From the NCBI GenBank assembly GCA_019510125.1, contig JAEKKX010000005.1, positions 110,009 through 174,008 of the forward strand: a stretch of 64,000 nt of DNA. The letters run 5' to 3'. Of this stretch, positions 43,187 through 53,337 are shown piece after piece. Source of the DNA: Lysobacterales bacterium. Lineage in GTDB: Bacteria > Pseudomonadota > Gammaproteobacteria > Xanthomonadales > Xanthomonadaceae. Within the stretch, counting starts at the first letter, position 1. Each line of letters begins with the position of its first letter. The translations under genes were made by a program, and so were the position numbers. A model generated the notes under the pieces. It was not told where the DNA came from and did not search any database. It saw only the letters and a program-made list of their open reading frames with translations.

Positions 43187-44587
43187 ATGTCCCGCTGTCC
43201 CTCGTTCGTTTTCGCCGTCCTCTCCCTGTGCGCGATCGCCGGCGGCGCACGGGCGCTCGAACCCTCGAAGGGCGTGTATCGCATTCCCTTCGCCGACGGC
43301 ACGAAGGTGCGCGTCGGCAACGACCACATCGACCACTCGCCGCCCGGCCGCATCGACATGAACGGCACCGGCGGCGGCCCCTACCGCATCGTCGCCGCGG
43401 CCGACGGCATCGTCCGCAAGGTCGTCGACGGCTTCGATCGGCGACTGGATTGCAAGGGCAAGCCGATCAGCGAGCAGAAGAACAACTACGTCTGGATCGA
43501 ACACCCGAACGGCGAGTGGACCAAGTACACCCACATGCAGAAGGGCTCGTCCAGCGGCAAGGCCGGTCTGCGCGAGGGCCGGTTCGTGAAGGCCGGTACG
43601 TACCTGGGCGATCAGGGCGAAGTCGGCTGCGCCTCCGGGCCGCACCTGCACTTCGAGGTCGGCGTGCCCAGGGACGCCAACGGTTTCACCGAGACCGGCG
43701 GCTTCCTCACCGACAACGACGGCAGCAAGCGCAATCGCATCCCGCGCGTCTGCGGCATCGCTGGCGGGCGCTACGTCAGCGGCGCCACCCACACCGCGCG
43801 CAGCGTGCCCGGCGCGGTCTCGCCCGGTTCCCGCGAATACGCGCGCCACGGCGTCCCGGCCCGCGACTACCAGTGCCTAGTCGACCAGGCCGCGATCGCC
43901 GGCTACGCGCCGGAATGGCTCGATGCGTTCTCCGCCGACGGCGGCGTGCGCTTCAACGTGGTGTTCCGCCCGGCCGGCGGCGTCGCCTGGCAGGCGGTCC
44001 ACGGCCTGACCGCGGCGCAGTACCAGCAACGCTTCGACGCCTTCACCCGCGACGGCTTCCGCCCGGTGCTGGCGGAAAGCTATCGCGACGACGGCGACAC
44101 CCGCTACGCGGCGATCTTCCGCAAGACCGGCGGCCCCGCGTTCCGCGCCTACCACGGCCTGTCCGCGTCGGAACACCAGCAGCGCATGGACCAGTGGAGC
44201 GCGCAGGGATTCCGTCCGCGCACGATGGCGGTGACCGCCAGCGGCGGCCAGCCGCGCTACACCGTGCTGTACGAACAGGCCGGCGGCGGCAAATGGGTCG
44301 CGAAATCGCGGCTGACGCCGGACGAATACCAACGCCTGTTCGACACCGAAGGCGCGGCCGGCCGGCGGCCGGTGTACCTCAACGCCTACGGCCTCGACGG
44401 CCGGATCTACTACTCGGCGATCTTCAGCGCCACGCCCGCGGGCGCGATCCAGGCCCGGCACGGCCTGAGCGGCGCGCAGTACCAGGACGCGTGGAAAAGC
44501 GCGACCGACGCCGGCTATCTCACCCGCGTGGTCACCGGCTATGCCGCCGGCGGACAGCCCCGCTACGCCGCCGTCTGGCGCAAATGA
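43187..44587 (+). CDS. Exported M23 peptidase with five tandem BTRD-like repeats
   Basis: A 466-residue exported protein. A signal peptide covers residues 1-23. The M23 (lysostaphin-like) domain at ~25-190 has HSPPGRIDM and HLH at 153-155, the expected zinc ligands of Gly-Gly endopeptidases acting on peptidoglycan or proteins. Residues ~225-466 are five ~50-residue repeats of the form (W)xxxHGLTAAQYQxxFD, then GYR, then YAAIF. This fits the bacterial tandem repeat domain 1 family (BTRD1), whose function is unknown. AGGAG precedes the ATG. It shares its repeat type with the next gene. Confidence 0.83.
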   Translation: MSRCPSFVFAVLSLCAIAGGARALEPSKGVYRIPFADGTKVRVGNDHIDHSPPGRIDMNGTGGGPYRIVAAADGIVRKVVDGFDRRLDCKGKPISEQKNNYVWIEHPNGEWTKYTHMQKGSSSGKAGLREGRFVKAGTYLGDQGEVGCASGPHLHFEVGVPRDANGFTETGGFLTDNDGSKRNRIPRVCGIAGGRYVSGATHTARSVPGAVSPGSREYARHGVPARDYQCLVDQAAIAGYAPEWLDAFSADGGVRFNVVFRPAGGVAWQAVHGLTAAQYQQRFDAFTRDGFRPVLAESYRDDGDTRYAAIFRKTGGPAFRAYHGLSASEHQQRMDQWSAQGFRPRTMAVTASGGQPRYTVLYEQAGGGKWVAKSRLTPDEYQRLFDTEGAAGRRPVYLNAYGLDGRIYYSAIFSATPAGAIQARHGLSGAQYQDAWKSATDAGYLTRVVTGYAAGGQPRYAAVWRK

Positions 44588-44696
44588 CGCATGACGCGGC
44601 GACGAACGGGCCGTCACCGTTCCGCGGCCCAGCGCCACGCAATCCAGGCAATCCACGCCATCCACGTTCATCCCACCCCGAAAAGGAGTTTCCGTC

Positions 44697-46592
44697 ATGT
44701 CCACGCTTCCCGCCCGGCTCGATCCCGAATCGCCCTGCGCCCGGCATCGGCGGCGATCGCAGCCTGCCGCCCGCACGCTGCGTCACGTCGTCGCGCGGAT
44801 CGCCGCTCTGGTTGTCTCGCTCGTCATCGCGCTGCCGGCCTTCGCCGCCGACTGGGCCGCGCGCCACGGCCTCACTTCCGCGCAGTACCAGAGCGCCTTC
44901 GACGACTACGCCCGCAAGGGCTACCGGCTGGTCTCCATCAGCGGCTACGACGACCGCGGCCAGGCCCGCTTCGCCGCGCTGTGGAAGAAGCAGGCGGGCC
45001 CCGGTTGGGCGGCCCGGCACGGCCTTACCCCGGCGCAATACCAGGCCGCGTTCGACGACTTTGCGCGCCAGGGCTATCGCCTGACCTGGGTGAACGGCTA
45101 CGCCGTCGGCGACAAGCCCTATTACGCCGCCATCTGGACCAGGACCGGCGGCCCGGCATGGGCCGCGCGCCACGGACTCACCGCGGCGCAATACCAGGCC
45201 GCGTTCGACGAGATGGCCGGCAAGGGCTACGCGCCGACCCACGTCAGCGCCTTCGGGATCGGCGGCTCGGCACGGTTCGCCGCGATCTTCGAGAAGGGCG
45301 CGCCGCCCACCGTCGCCCGCCATGGCCTCAGCGCCGCGCAGTACCAGAGCGCGTTCGATCAGTACGTCCGCGACGGCTATCGCCTGAAGGCGGTCAGCGG
45401 TTATCGCGACGGCAACGCCGACCGCTATGCCGCGCTGTGGGTGAAGACCGGTGGCCCGCAGTGGTCGGCGCGGCACGGCATCCCCGCCGCGCACTACCAG
45501 AGCGTGTTCGACAACTATCGGTACGCAAGCTGGGAGCCCGACTACATCGAGGCCTTCAACGGCGTCGGCGGGGTGCGCTTCAACGGCATCTGGGACAACA
45601 CCGCCTTCCGCGCCGGGGACCTGAAGCTGATCGACGACAAGGTCCGCGGCTACATGCAGGCGCACGCGATCCCGGGCATGTCGGTGGCGATCATGCGCAA
45701 CGGCCGCCTGGTGTTCGCTTCCGGCTACGGCGTCGCCGACAAGGACAGCGGCGAGCCGGTCGGGCCGATGCACCGGTTCCGCCAGGCCAGCGTCTCCAAG
45801 CTGCTGACCCGCTCGGCCGTGCTCAAGCTGATCGCCGACACCGGCCTGCAGAGCGACAGCCACGTCTTCGGCGCGAACAGCGAACTCGGCGCGACCTACG
45901 CCACCCCGGCGAACAATCCGAAGATCGTCGACATCACCGTCCAGCACCTGATCGACCACCGTGGCGGCTTCGTCAACGTGAACAAGGACGGCGACAAGAG
46001 CGACCCGATGTTCGCCTACACCGGCACCACCCACAAAGGCCTGATCGAGTGGGCGCTGGCGAACTATCCGCTGGGCTACGACCCGGGCACGGTGAAGTAC
46101 GACCCCGACAACGACCCGAAAACCGACAACATGTACTCCAACTTCGGGTACTGCCTGCTCGGCCGGGTGATCGAGAAGCGCAGCGGCAAGTCCTACGAGG
46201 CCTACGTTCGCGACGCGCTGCTCAAGCCCGCGGGCGCCGGCGACGTGGTGATCGGCGGCGACACGCTGGCCGACCGCAAGCCCGGCGAAGTCGTGTACTA
46301 CGGCGGCGGCGCCTATTCCAGCGTGAAGCCGACCCGCTTCGACTCGCACGGCGGCTGGATCGCGCGGCCGATGGACCTGCTGCGCTTCGTGAAATACGAG
46401 ACCTACCTCGGCAACGGCTACGGCCACTACGGCGAGATGAGCGGCACCATGTCGGTCCTGCGCCGGCGCAGCGACGGCTTCGCCTTCGCCGCGGCGGTCA
46501 ACAGCAACGACGGCAGCACCGGCGACATGAACGCCATGCTGACCGAGATCGTCGACGGCGTGACGCAGTGGCCGGCGGGCGACCTGTTCTGA
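44697..46592 (+). CDS. Exported serine hydrolase (class C beta-lactamase fold) with five N-terminal BTRD-like repeats
   Basis: A 631-residue exported enzyme. The signal region is at residues ~28-51 (IAALVVSLVIALPAFA). Five ~50-residue repeats (ARHGLTxAQYQxAFD, then GYRL, then YAAxW) fill residues 52-302. The catalytic domain follows with SVSK (Ser365/Lys368), YSN (480-482) and HGG (551-553), the triad of class C beta-lactamases, penicillin-binding esterases and D-aminopeptidases. The domain order is reversed relative to the M23 neighbour. Either cell-wall amide/ester hydrolysis or general esterase activity is possible. It probably shares the M23 gene's transcript (109 bp gap). Confidence 0.85.
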   Translation: MSTLPARLDPESPCARHRRRSQPAARTLRHVVARIAALVVSLVIALPAFAADWAARHGLTSAQYQSAFDDYARKGYRLVSISGYDDRGQARFAALWKKQAGPGWAARHGLTPAQYQAAFDDFARQGYRLTWVNGYAVGDKPYYAAIWTRTGGPAWAARHGLTAAQYQAAFDEMAGKGYAPTHVSAFGIGGSARFAAIFEKGAPPTVARHGLSAAQYQSAFDQYVRDGYRLKAVSGYRDGNADRYAALWVKTGGPQWSARHGIPAAHYQSVFDNYRYASWEPDYIEAFNGVGGVRFNGIWDNTAFRAGDLKLIDDKVRGYMQAHAIPGMSVAIMRNGRLVFASGYGVADKDSGEPVGPMHRFRQASVSKLLTRSAVLKLIADTGLQSDSHVFGANSELGATYATPANNPKIVDITVQHLIDHRGGFVNVNKDGDKSDPMFAYTGTTHKGLIEWALANYPLGYDPGTVKYDPDNDPKTDNMYSNFGYCLLGRVIEKRSGKSYEAYVRDALLKPAGAGDVVIGGDTLADRKPGEVVYYGGGAYSSVKPTRFDSHGGWIARPMDLLRFVKYETYLGNGYGHYGEMSGTMSVLRRRSDGFAFAAAVNSNDGSTGDMNAMLTEIVDGVTQWPAGDLF

Positions 46593-46651
46593 TCGCGGCA
46601 CCGCGACCGCGAGCAGCGCATCGGCGGGCCTTCACGGCCCGTCGGTGCGGT

Positions 46652-47059
46652 TCAGGCTCCCGGGCCCGCCACATCCTCGACGATCGTCCCCTGGTGGAAC
46701 ACGATCGTCCAGTCCTGGCCCGCACGCCGCCAGAGCGTGGAACGCCGGGTGACGCGAACGCCCTGGGCCAGCGTGTAGGTCAGCAGGTAGAGATCGTCGG
46801 CCAGCCGCTGGCAGCAGAAGTCGGACGTCTCCCACGGGTCGTCGTGCGGCGTCGCGCACCGGGCGACCAGCGTGTCGATCACGAAGGCGCGGGAGTAGCG
46901 ACGTCCGGACGCGCCGACCTCCCAGAACCCGGGATCGGTCATGCGCTCGAAGTCGGCGCGGGCGGTGCCGAATTCGGGGCGATGGAAGATCGGCTCGCGC
47001 GCGACCAGTTCGGCTTCGATCGCGCGCAGCTCCGGCGGCGTGATGCGCTCGGGTTCCAT
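46652..47059 (-). CDS. DUF4440/NTF2-like protein
   Basis: A 135-residue protein of the NTF2-like fold as in DUF4440. Its helix-rich N terminus (ELRAIEAELVAREPIFH) is followed by WEVGASGRRYSRAFVIDTL and the strand LADDLYLLTYTLAQ, ending with STLWRRAGQDWTIVFHQGTIV, the family's signature closing strands. Members include small enzymes and binding proteins; no function can be given. It lies 22 bp after the serS stop in the same direction and may be co-transcribed. Confidence 0.78.
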   Translation of the reverse strand: MEPERITPPELRAIEAELVAREPIFHRPEFGTARADFERMTDPGFWEVGASGRRYSRAFVIDTLVARCATPHDDPWETSDFCCQRLADDLYLLTYTLAQGVRVTRRSTLWRRAGQDWTIVFHQGTIVEDVAGPGA

Positions 47060-47081
47060 CGGCGTCGTCCCGAAGCCGGGC

Positions 47082-48608
<1,527 letters not shown>

Positions 48609-48713
48609 TTATCGCCCGAATCCGCCGGGCGCACCGCGGTTCAGCCGGCGCAGGGCGTGGCCGCGGAAAGCGTGTGCCACAATCCGGGCTCCCCCGCGAC
48701 CGACTTCCTCCGC

Positions 48714-49379
48714 ATGCCGACCGCCGGATCCGCTTCGCCGCAGGGCCCCACGCCGGGCCCTCGCCTCGGCCTTTCGCGCCGCGCCTGGCTGATCGCCGCC
48801 GGCGGCTTCGGCATCGGCCTGCTGCTGTTCCTGCTGCTGTGGCTGAGCACCCGCAACGACGGCGACTTCTATCGCGCGCCGGATCGCCCCGACGGTGCGG
48901 AGGGCCAGGTGTTCGAGCCCCTGCCCGCGCCGCAGCCCGACGCTGCGCACAGCGCCAGCGGCCTGACCGAGGCCGCCGAGGAGGCCCTGCGCAACCCGCG
49001 ACCCGCCCCGGCCCCGCCGCCGGTGGCCCAGCAAGCCCCGCAGACGACGGCCCCGCCGCCCGCCGCCGTGGCCGACGCTCCGCGCCCGGCGGACGCGCTG
49101 GCCCCGGGCGACAAGCCGGTGCCGATCTCCCGACCTGCGCCCAGCTATCCGCCAGACGCCCTGCGCAACGGCGAGACCGGCACCGCGGTGGTCCGCATCG
49201 ACGTCGGCGCCGACGGCGAGCCGGTCGAAGTCAGCCTGGTCACCCGCACCGGCTCGCGCAGCCTCGACCGCGCCGCCCTCAACGCGGCCCGCCGCTGGAA
49301 GTTCCGCCCCGCCCAGCGCAACGGCCAGCCCGTGCCGGGCACGGTGGAAGCGCCGATCACGTTTTCGCTGGATCGGTGA
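48714..49379 (+). CDS. Energy transducer TonB
   Basis: A 221-residue TonB-family protein coupling the proton-motive force to outer-membrane receptors. It has an N-terminal membrane anchor (residues ~24-44), a Pro/Ala-rich periplasmic spacer, and the C-terminal TonB domain from ~residue 140 (PSYPPDALRNGETGTAVVRI ending KFRPAQRNGQPVPG), with the typical YP box. No exbB/exbD genes are near. A -10-like CACAAT lies at 48678-48683. Divergent from serS. Confidence 0.9.
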   Translation: MPTAGSASPQGPTPGPRLGLSRRAWLIAAGGFGIGLLLFLLLWLSTRNDGDFYRAPDRPDGAEGQVFEPLPAPQPDAAHSASGLTEAAEEALRNPRPAPAPPPVAQQAPQTTAPPPAAVADAPRPADALAPGDKPVPISRPAPSYPPDALRNGETGTAVVRIDVGADGEPVEVSLVTRTGSRSLDRAALNAARRWKFRPAQRNGQPVPGTVEAPITFSLDR

Positions 49380-49403
49380 TCCGCGTCCCAAGGCGCCCGC
49401 ACC

Positions 49404-49427
49404 GGTAGAGCGGCCTTCAGGCCGCTG
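49404..49427 (+). repeat. GTAG-type REP element, single copy
   Basis: GGTAG followed by the perfect 8-bp stem AGCGGCCT/AGGCCGCT with a TC loop. The GTAG head with adjacent hairpin is the hallmark of RAYT-associated REPs. A degenerate inverted partner ends near 49532. The same sequence recurs at 50102-50125, 50147-50170, 56873-56896 and 56973-56996. Confidence 0.9.
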
Positions 49428-49444
49428 TGCTTCACCAGGAAACC

Positions 49445-49470
49445 GACACGAGCCCGCCGGTGCTCGTGTC
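49445..49470 (+). terminator. Probable terminator of tonB
   Basis: A 9-bp stem (GACACGAGC / GCTCGTGTC) with an 8-base loop, 65 bp after the tonB stop. There is no U-run, so Rho-independent strength is uncertain. Confidence 0.5.
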
Positions 49471-49548
49471 GTCTCGAAACGGCAGCGGCCTGGTGTTCAA
49501 CTGCCGAATGGCTGATCAGGCCGGTCTACCGAACAGGTCGGGGAAGCG

Positions 49549-50004
49549 TCAGGCGAACGGGTCCCATCCGCACCACCAGTGCGGGTACTCCCACGGGCTC
49601 GACACGAGCCCCGCACGCAGCGGGTTCTCGACCAGGTACCGCGCATGGCGCTGCACGGCCTCATCGTGGCGCAGCGCGTGATCGAAATAGCCGGCCTGCC
49701 AGAACGGCGCAGCGCCTCCGTACCGTGTCCCGATTGCGCGCGCGGATCGCCCTTTCAGCAGCGCCACAGCCTCGGGCAATGTGCCCGCATGCAGCGAGAA
49801 CAACCAATGCAGATGGTCCGGCATCGCGATCCAGGCGATGTTGGCGATGCGTGCGTCGTCCTGCAACCGCTGCAATTCCTGCGCGAGGCATGCGACGCTG
49901 ATCGCGTCAACGAATCGCTGTGCCCTGCGATGACAGATCGTCGTCACCGAATAGATGCGACCGATCTCCGAAGACCTGCCGCGCGCGAGCCGTGGACTGG
50001 ACAT
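49549..50004 (-). CDS. REP-associated tyrosine transposase (RAYT)
   Basis: A 151-residue single-stranded DNA transposase of the Y1/IS200-related family. The HUH motif is in MPDHLHWL (His64, His66), the catalytic Tyr106 is in WQAGYFDHALR, and YLVENPLRAGLV follows, all in RAYT spacing. RAYTs recognise and probably mobilise REP hairpins. REP copies with the GTAG head lie on both sides (49404 and 50102-50170), so this is a complete domesticated 'REPtron'. The ATG at 50002-50004 is preferred since the conserved region begins soon after. Confidence 0.9.
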   Translation of the reverse strand: MSSPRLARGRSSEIGRIYSVTTICHRRAQRFVDAISVACLAQELQRLQDDARIANIAWIAMPDHLHWLFSLHAGTLPEAVALLKGRSARAIGTRYGGAAPFWQAGYFDHALRHDEAVQRHARYLVENPLRAGLVSSPWEYPHWWCGWDPFA

Positions 50005-50101
50005 GCGGCATGGTCGCCGGTCCACGCATGTGGCGGCATCGGACAAGTCCGGGATCGTCGTCGGAAATCGGCCCGAACCCACCAGTACCACCGACCCGCT
50101 T

Positions 50102-50170
50102 GGTAGAGCGGCCTTCAGGCCGCTGTTCTTGAGCGTGGAATCAACGGCAGCGGCCTGAAGGCCGCTCTAC
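50102..50170. repeat. Inverted pair of GTAG REPs (BIME)
   Basis: REP copies at 50102-50125 and, inverted, at 50147-50170, separated by 21 bp. Both are identical to the copy at 49404-49427. They lie between the RAYT and the aroA stop, so they may also form a strong hairpin at the end of the aroA transcript. Confidence 0.92.
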
Positions 50171-50205
50171 CAACCTTCCGGGAATCCGGCGAAACCCTCG
50201 GAAAA

Positions 50206-51570
50206 TCAGCCGTCGCGGAGCGTGAAGCCGGCGCTGCGGGCGAGGTCGTCGAAGCCGGGGAAGGAGGTCGCGACGTTGGCGATGTCGCCGATCGCGAAGC
50301 TGCCGCTGCAGCGCTGGCCGGCGATGGCCGAGGCCATGGCGATGCGGTGGTCGCCGAGGCTGTCGATGACGACGGGCGTCGCGGGATCGACCACGAACGC
50401 GGGGACGGCATCGCCCTGTCCGCGGCCGTGGATCGTCGCGCCGTCCGCGACTTCGTCCACGCGCACGCCCAGCGCGCGCAGCGCGGCGGACATCGCGGCG
50501 AGGCGGTCGGACTCCTTCACCCGCAGCTCCGCGGCGCCGGCGATGCGGGTTTCGCCTTCGGCGCAGGCGGCGGCGACGAACAGCGCCGGGAACTCGTCGA
50601 TCATGTCCGGCACGATCGCCTCCGGCACGGCGATGCCGCGCAGCGGCGCGGCACGCACGCGCAGGTCGGCGACGGCTTCGCCGCCGGCCTTCGTGGCGTT
50701 CGTTTCCTCGATGTCGGCGCCCATCATCCGCAGCGCCTCCAGCAGGCCGGTGCGGCGCGGGTTCATGCCGACCGCTTCGAGCACGAGGTCAGAACCGGGG
50801 ATCACGCTGGCGGCGACGAGGAAGAACGCCGCGGACGAGAAATCCGCCGGCACGTGGACGTCGGTCGCGCGCAGCGCATGCGCGTTGCCCGCGCCGCCGC
50901 GCACGCGCGCGACGCCGGGCTCGAACTCGATCGGCCAACCGAACGCGGTCAGCATGCGCTCGGTGTAGTCGCGGGTCGGGTGCGGCTCGCGGACGATGGT
51001 GTCGCCCTCGGCGTACAGCCCGGCCAGCAGCAGCGCCGACTTCACCTGCGCGCTGGCGACCGGCAGCGTGTAGTCGATGCCGCGCAGCGCGCGGCCGCCG
51101 CGGATGCGCAGCGGCGGCAGGCCGCCGTCCCCGCTGTCGATAGCCGCGCCCATCGTCGACAGCGGATCGATCACGCGCCGCATGGGCCGCTTCGACAGCG
51201 AGGCGTCGCCGACCAGCGTGCTGTCGAACGCCTGCCCCGCCAGCACGCCGGCGAGCAGTCGCATGCCGGTGCCGGCGTTGCCGCAGTCCAGCGCCTCGGC
51301 GCTGGCGCGCAGGCCATGCAGGCCGACGCCGTGGACGATGCGCGACTGCGGCGACGGCGCCTCGATCTTCACGCCCAGGCGCTGGAACACCGCCGCGGTG
51401 GCGCGGGTGTCCTCGCCTTCGAGGAAGCCGTCGATGCGCGACACGCCTTCGGCCAGCGAGGCGAGCATGATCGCGCGATGCGACACCGACTTGTCGCCGG
51501 GTACGCGCAGGCGCCCGGTCAGCGGCCGGCCGGGGCCGACGATCCAGTCCTTGCGTGCGCCGCCGCTCAT
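50206..51570 (-). CDS. aroA: 3-phosphoshikimate 1-carboxyvinyltransferase (EPSP synthase)
   Basis: A 454-residue enzyme joining PEP to shikimate 3-phosphate in the aromatic pathway. The signatures GDKSVSHRAIMLASLAEG, DCGNAGTGMRLLAGVLAG and RVKESDRLAAM are present, with the catalytic Asp/Glu pair regions intact; the LDCGNAGTGMRLL form is of the common bacterial type. The start overlaps the hisC stop by four bases (ATGA). It is the last gene of serC-pheA-hisC-aroA. Confidence 0.96.
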   Translation of the reverse strand: MSGGARKDWIVGPGRPLTGRLRVPGDKSVSHRAIMLASLAEGVSRIDGFLEGEDTRATAAVFQRLGVKIEAPSPQSRIVHGVGLHGLRASAEALDCGNAGTGMRLLAGVLAGQAFDSTLVGDASLSKRPMRRVIDPLSTMGAAIDSGDGGLPPLRIRGGRALRGIDYTLPVASAQVKSALLLAGLYAEGDTIVREPHPTRDYTERMLTAFGWPIEFEPGVARVRGGAGNAHALRATDVHVPADFSSAAFFLVAASVIPGSDLVLEAVGMNPRRTGLLEALRMMGADIEETNATKAGGEAVADLRVRAAPLRGIAVPEAIVPDMIDEFPALFVAAACAEGETRIAGAAELRVKESDRLAAMSAALRALGVRVDEVADGATIHGRGQGDAVPAFVVDPATPVVIDSLGDHRIAMASAIAGQRCSGSFAIGDIANVATSFPGFDDLARSAGFTLRDG

Positions 51571-52721
51571 GCCAGCACCTCGTCGAGGCCGGCGAGGAGC
51601 CGGCGGTTCTCGTCGGCGTCGCCGACGGTGATGCGCAGGCAGTGGCCGAGCCCGTAGCCGCCCATGGGCCGCAGCACGATGCCGCGGTCGATCAGCGCGG
51701 CGTCGATCGCGGCGACCTGCGCCTCGTCGCCAGGCGCAGCGAAGCGCACCAGCAGGAAATTGGTTTGCGACGGGAACACCGTCAGCCCGCGTGCGCGCAG
51801 CGCGTCCGTGAGCGCCGCGCGCTGCTCGCGGGTGCGCGCCACCGCCCACGCGAGGTGTTCCTCGTCGGCGAGCGCGGCCTCGGCCGCGGCCAGCCCCGGC
51901 GTGTTGACGTTGAAGCTCTCGCGCACGCGCTCCATCACCGCGATCAGGCCGGGATGGCCGATGGCGTAGCCCACGCGCAGCCCCGCGAGCGCGTAGGCCT
52001 TGCTGAAGGTGCGGGTGACAACGAGGTTGGGATGCGACGACACGAAGCCGAGCGCCGATGCCCATTCGGGCGCGTCGACGAACTCGGCATAGGCCTCGTC
52101 CACGACCACGATCACGTCCTCGGGGACCTTCGCCAGGAACGCGGCGAACGCCTCGGCGCCGAACCAGGTGCCGGTGGGGTTGTTCGGATTCGCGAGGTAC
52201 ACCAGCCGCGTCGAGGGCGCGATCGCCGCTGCGATCGCATCGAGGTCGTGGCCGCGCGGCATCGCGTGGCCATCGGGATGGCACGGCGCGACCCGCAGCG
52301 CCGCACCCGCGGCCTGCGCGGCGATCGCGTAGACCGCGAATCCGTGCTGCGATGCGACCACGTCGGCGTCCGGGCCGGCGAACACCTGCGCGAACTGCAT
52401 CAGCAACTCGTGCGAGCCGTTGCCGAGCAGGATCGACGCCGGATCGACGCCGTGCTTCGCCGCGAGCGCGCGCTTGAGGTCGCCGCCCAGCGGATCGGGA
52501 TAGCGGTAGCTGGCGTGGATCGTGCCGAGCACCGCTTCCTTCGCCTTCGCGCTGGGGCCGTAGGAGTTCTCGTTGGAGCCGAGTTCGACCAGGACACGTC
52601 CTCTGGAATCAGGTCCCTCGAAACGGCGACGGAACGCGACCAGATCGTGCCCCGGATCGTAGGCGCGCAGGCGCTGGATGCCTGGCTGGGCGAGCGCGGA
52701 GAAGAAGGCTTCGTCGGTCAT
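51567..52721 (-). CDS. hisC: Histidinol-phosphate/aromatic aminotransferase
   Basis: A 384-residue PLP-dependent fold-type I aminotransferase. Lys241 in TFSKAYALAGLRVGY forms the internal aldimine; NPNNPTG (178-184) and DEAYAEF (208-214) bind the cofactor. The placement between pheA and aroA suggests a role in phenylalanine/tyrosine transamination as well as, or instead of, histidine synthesis. The first ~16 codons have two degenerate copies in the upstream repeat array (ATGs at 52945 and 53167). Those copies are not part of this gene. Confidence 0.9.
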   Translation of the reverse strand: MTDEAFFSALAQPGIQRLRAYDPGHDLVAFRRRFEGPDSRGRVLVELGSNENSYGPSAKAKEAVLGTIHASYRYPDPLGGDLKRALAAKHGVDPASILLGNGSHELLMQFAQVFAGPDADVVASQHGFAVYAIAAQAAGAALRVAPCHPDGHAMPRGHDLDAIAAAIAPSTRLVYLANPNNPTGTWFGAEAFAAFLAKVPEDVIVVVDEAYAEFVDAPEWASALGFVSSHPNLVVTRTFSKAYALAGLRVGYAIGHPGLIAVMERVRESFNVNTPGLAAAEAALADEEHLAWAVARTREQRAALTDALRARGLTVFPSQTNFLLVRFAAPGDEAQVAAIDAALIDRGIVLRPMGGYGLGHCLRITVGDADENRRLLAGLDEVLA

Positions 52722-53337
52722 CGTGGCGGGGGCGTGGCGTCGGGGGCGTGGCGTCAGGGGCGTAGTGTCGGGGGCGTGGTGTTTTTGCGGGTGAGGTCGA
52801 CGATTGAAACACCGTCATTCCCGCGCAAGCGGGAACCCAGGCGTCAGCGCGACCATGGTTGGGTCCTCGCTTGCGCGAGGATGACGGCGGAGAAACGCTG
52901 GAGGCCCGGGCGCGTGGGCGCGGATAAGGAGGTTTCGTCGGTCATGGTGCGTGGGCGTGGTCGGGGCGTGGTGGCGTCGGGGCGTGGCGTGGGGGGCGTG
53001 GCGTCTTTTCGGGTGAGGTTGACGATTGAAACACCGTCATTCCCGCGCAAGCGGGAACCCAGGCATCAGCGCGACCACGGTTGGGTCCTCGCTTGCGCGA
53101 GGATGACGGCTGGAGAAGCGCTGTAGGCACGGATGGGCGGCGCGGAGAAGAAGGTTTCGTCGGTCATGGTGCGGGGGCGTGGTCGGGGCGTGGTGGCGTC
53201 GGGGCGTGGCGTCGTTGCGGGTGAGGTTGACGATTCAAACACCGTCATTCCCGCGCAAGCGGGAACCCAGACGTCATCGTGACCACGGTTGGGTCCTCGC
53301 TTTCGCGAGGATGACGGTTGGACACCGAGCGTTACGG
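52722..53337 (-). repeat. Array of three ~208-224 bp units with MITE-like palindromes and hisC-like starts
   Basis: A ~78-bp element with the ends ACCGTCAT and ATGACGG(C/T) occurs at 52811-52888, 53033-53110 and 53241-53318. Inside each are two hairpins, TTCCCGC-GCAA-GCGGGAA and TCCTCGC-N4-GCGAGGA. Between them lie GGGGCGTGG-rich tracts and two copies of the hisC beginning. Each copy opens a 33-codon frame on the minus strand (52844-52945 and 53066-53167), starting MTDET and ending in the shared tail VILAQARTQPWSR. No independent gene is supported. Confidence 0.85.

Noticed and set aside
52844-53167. Two small genes in the hisC-pheA gap
   Set aside because: They are degenerate copies of the hisC start joined to a palindromic repeat; reported as upstream frames, not as genes.
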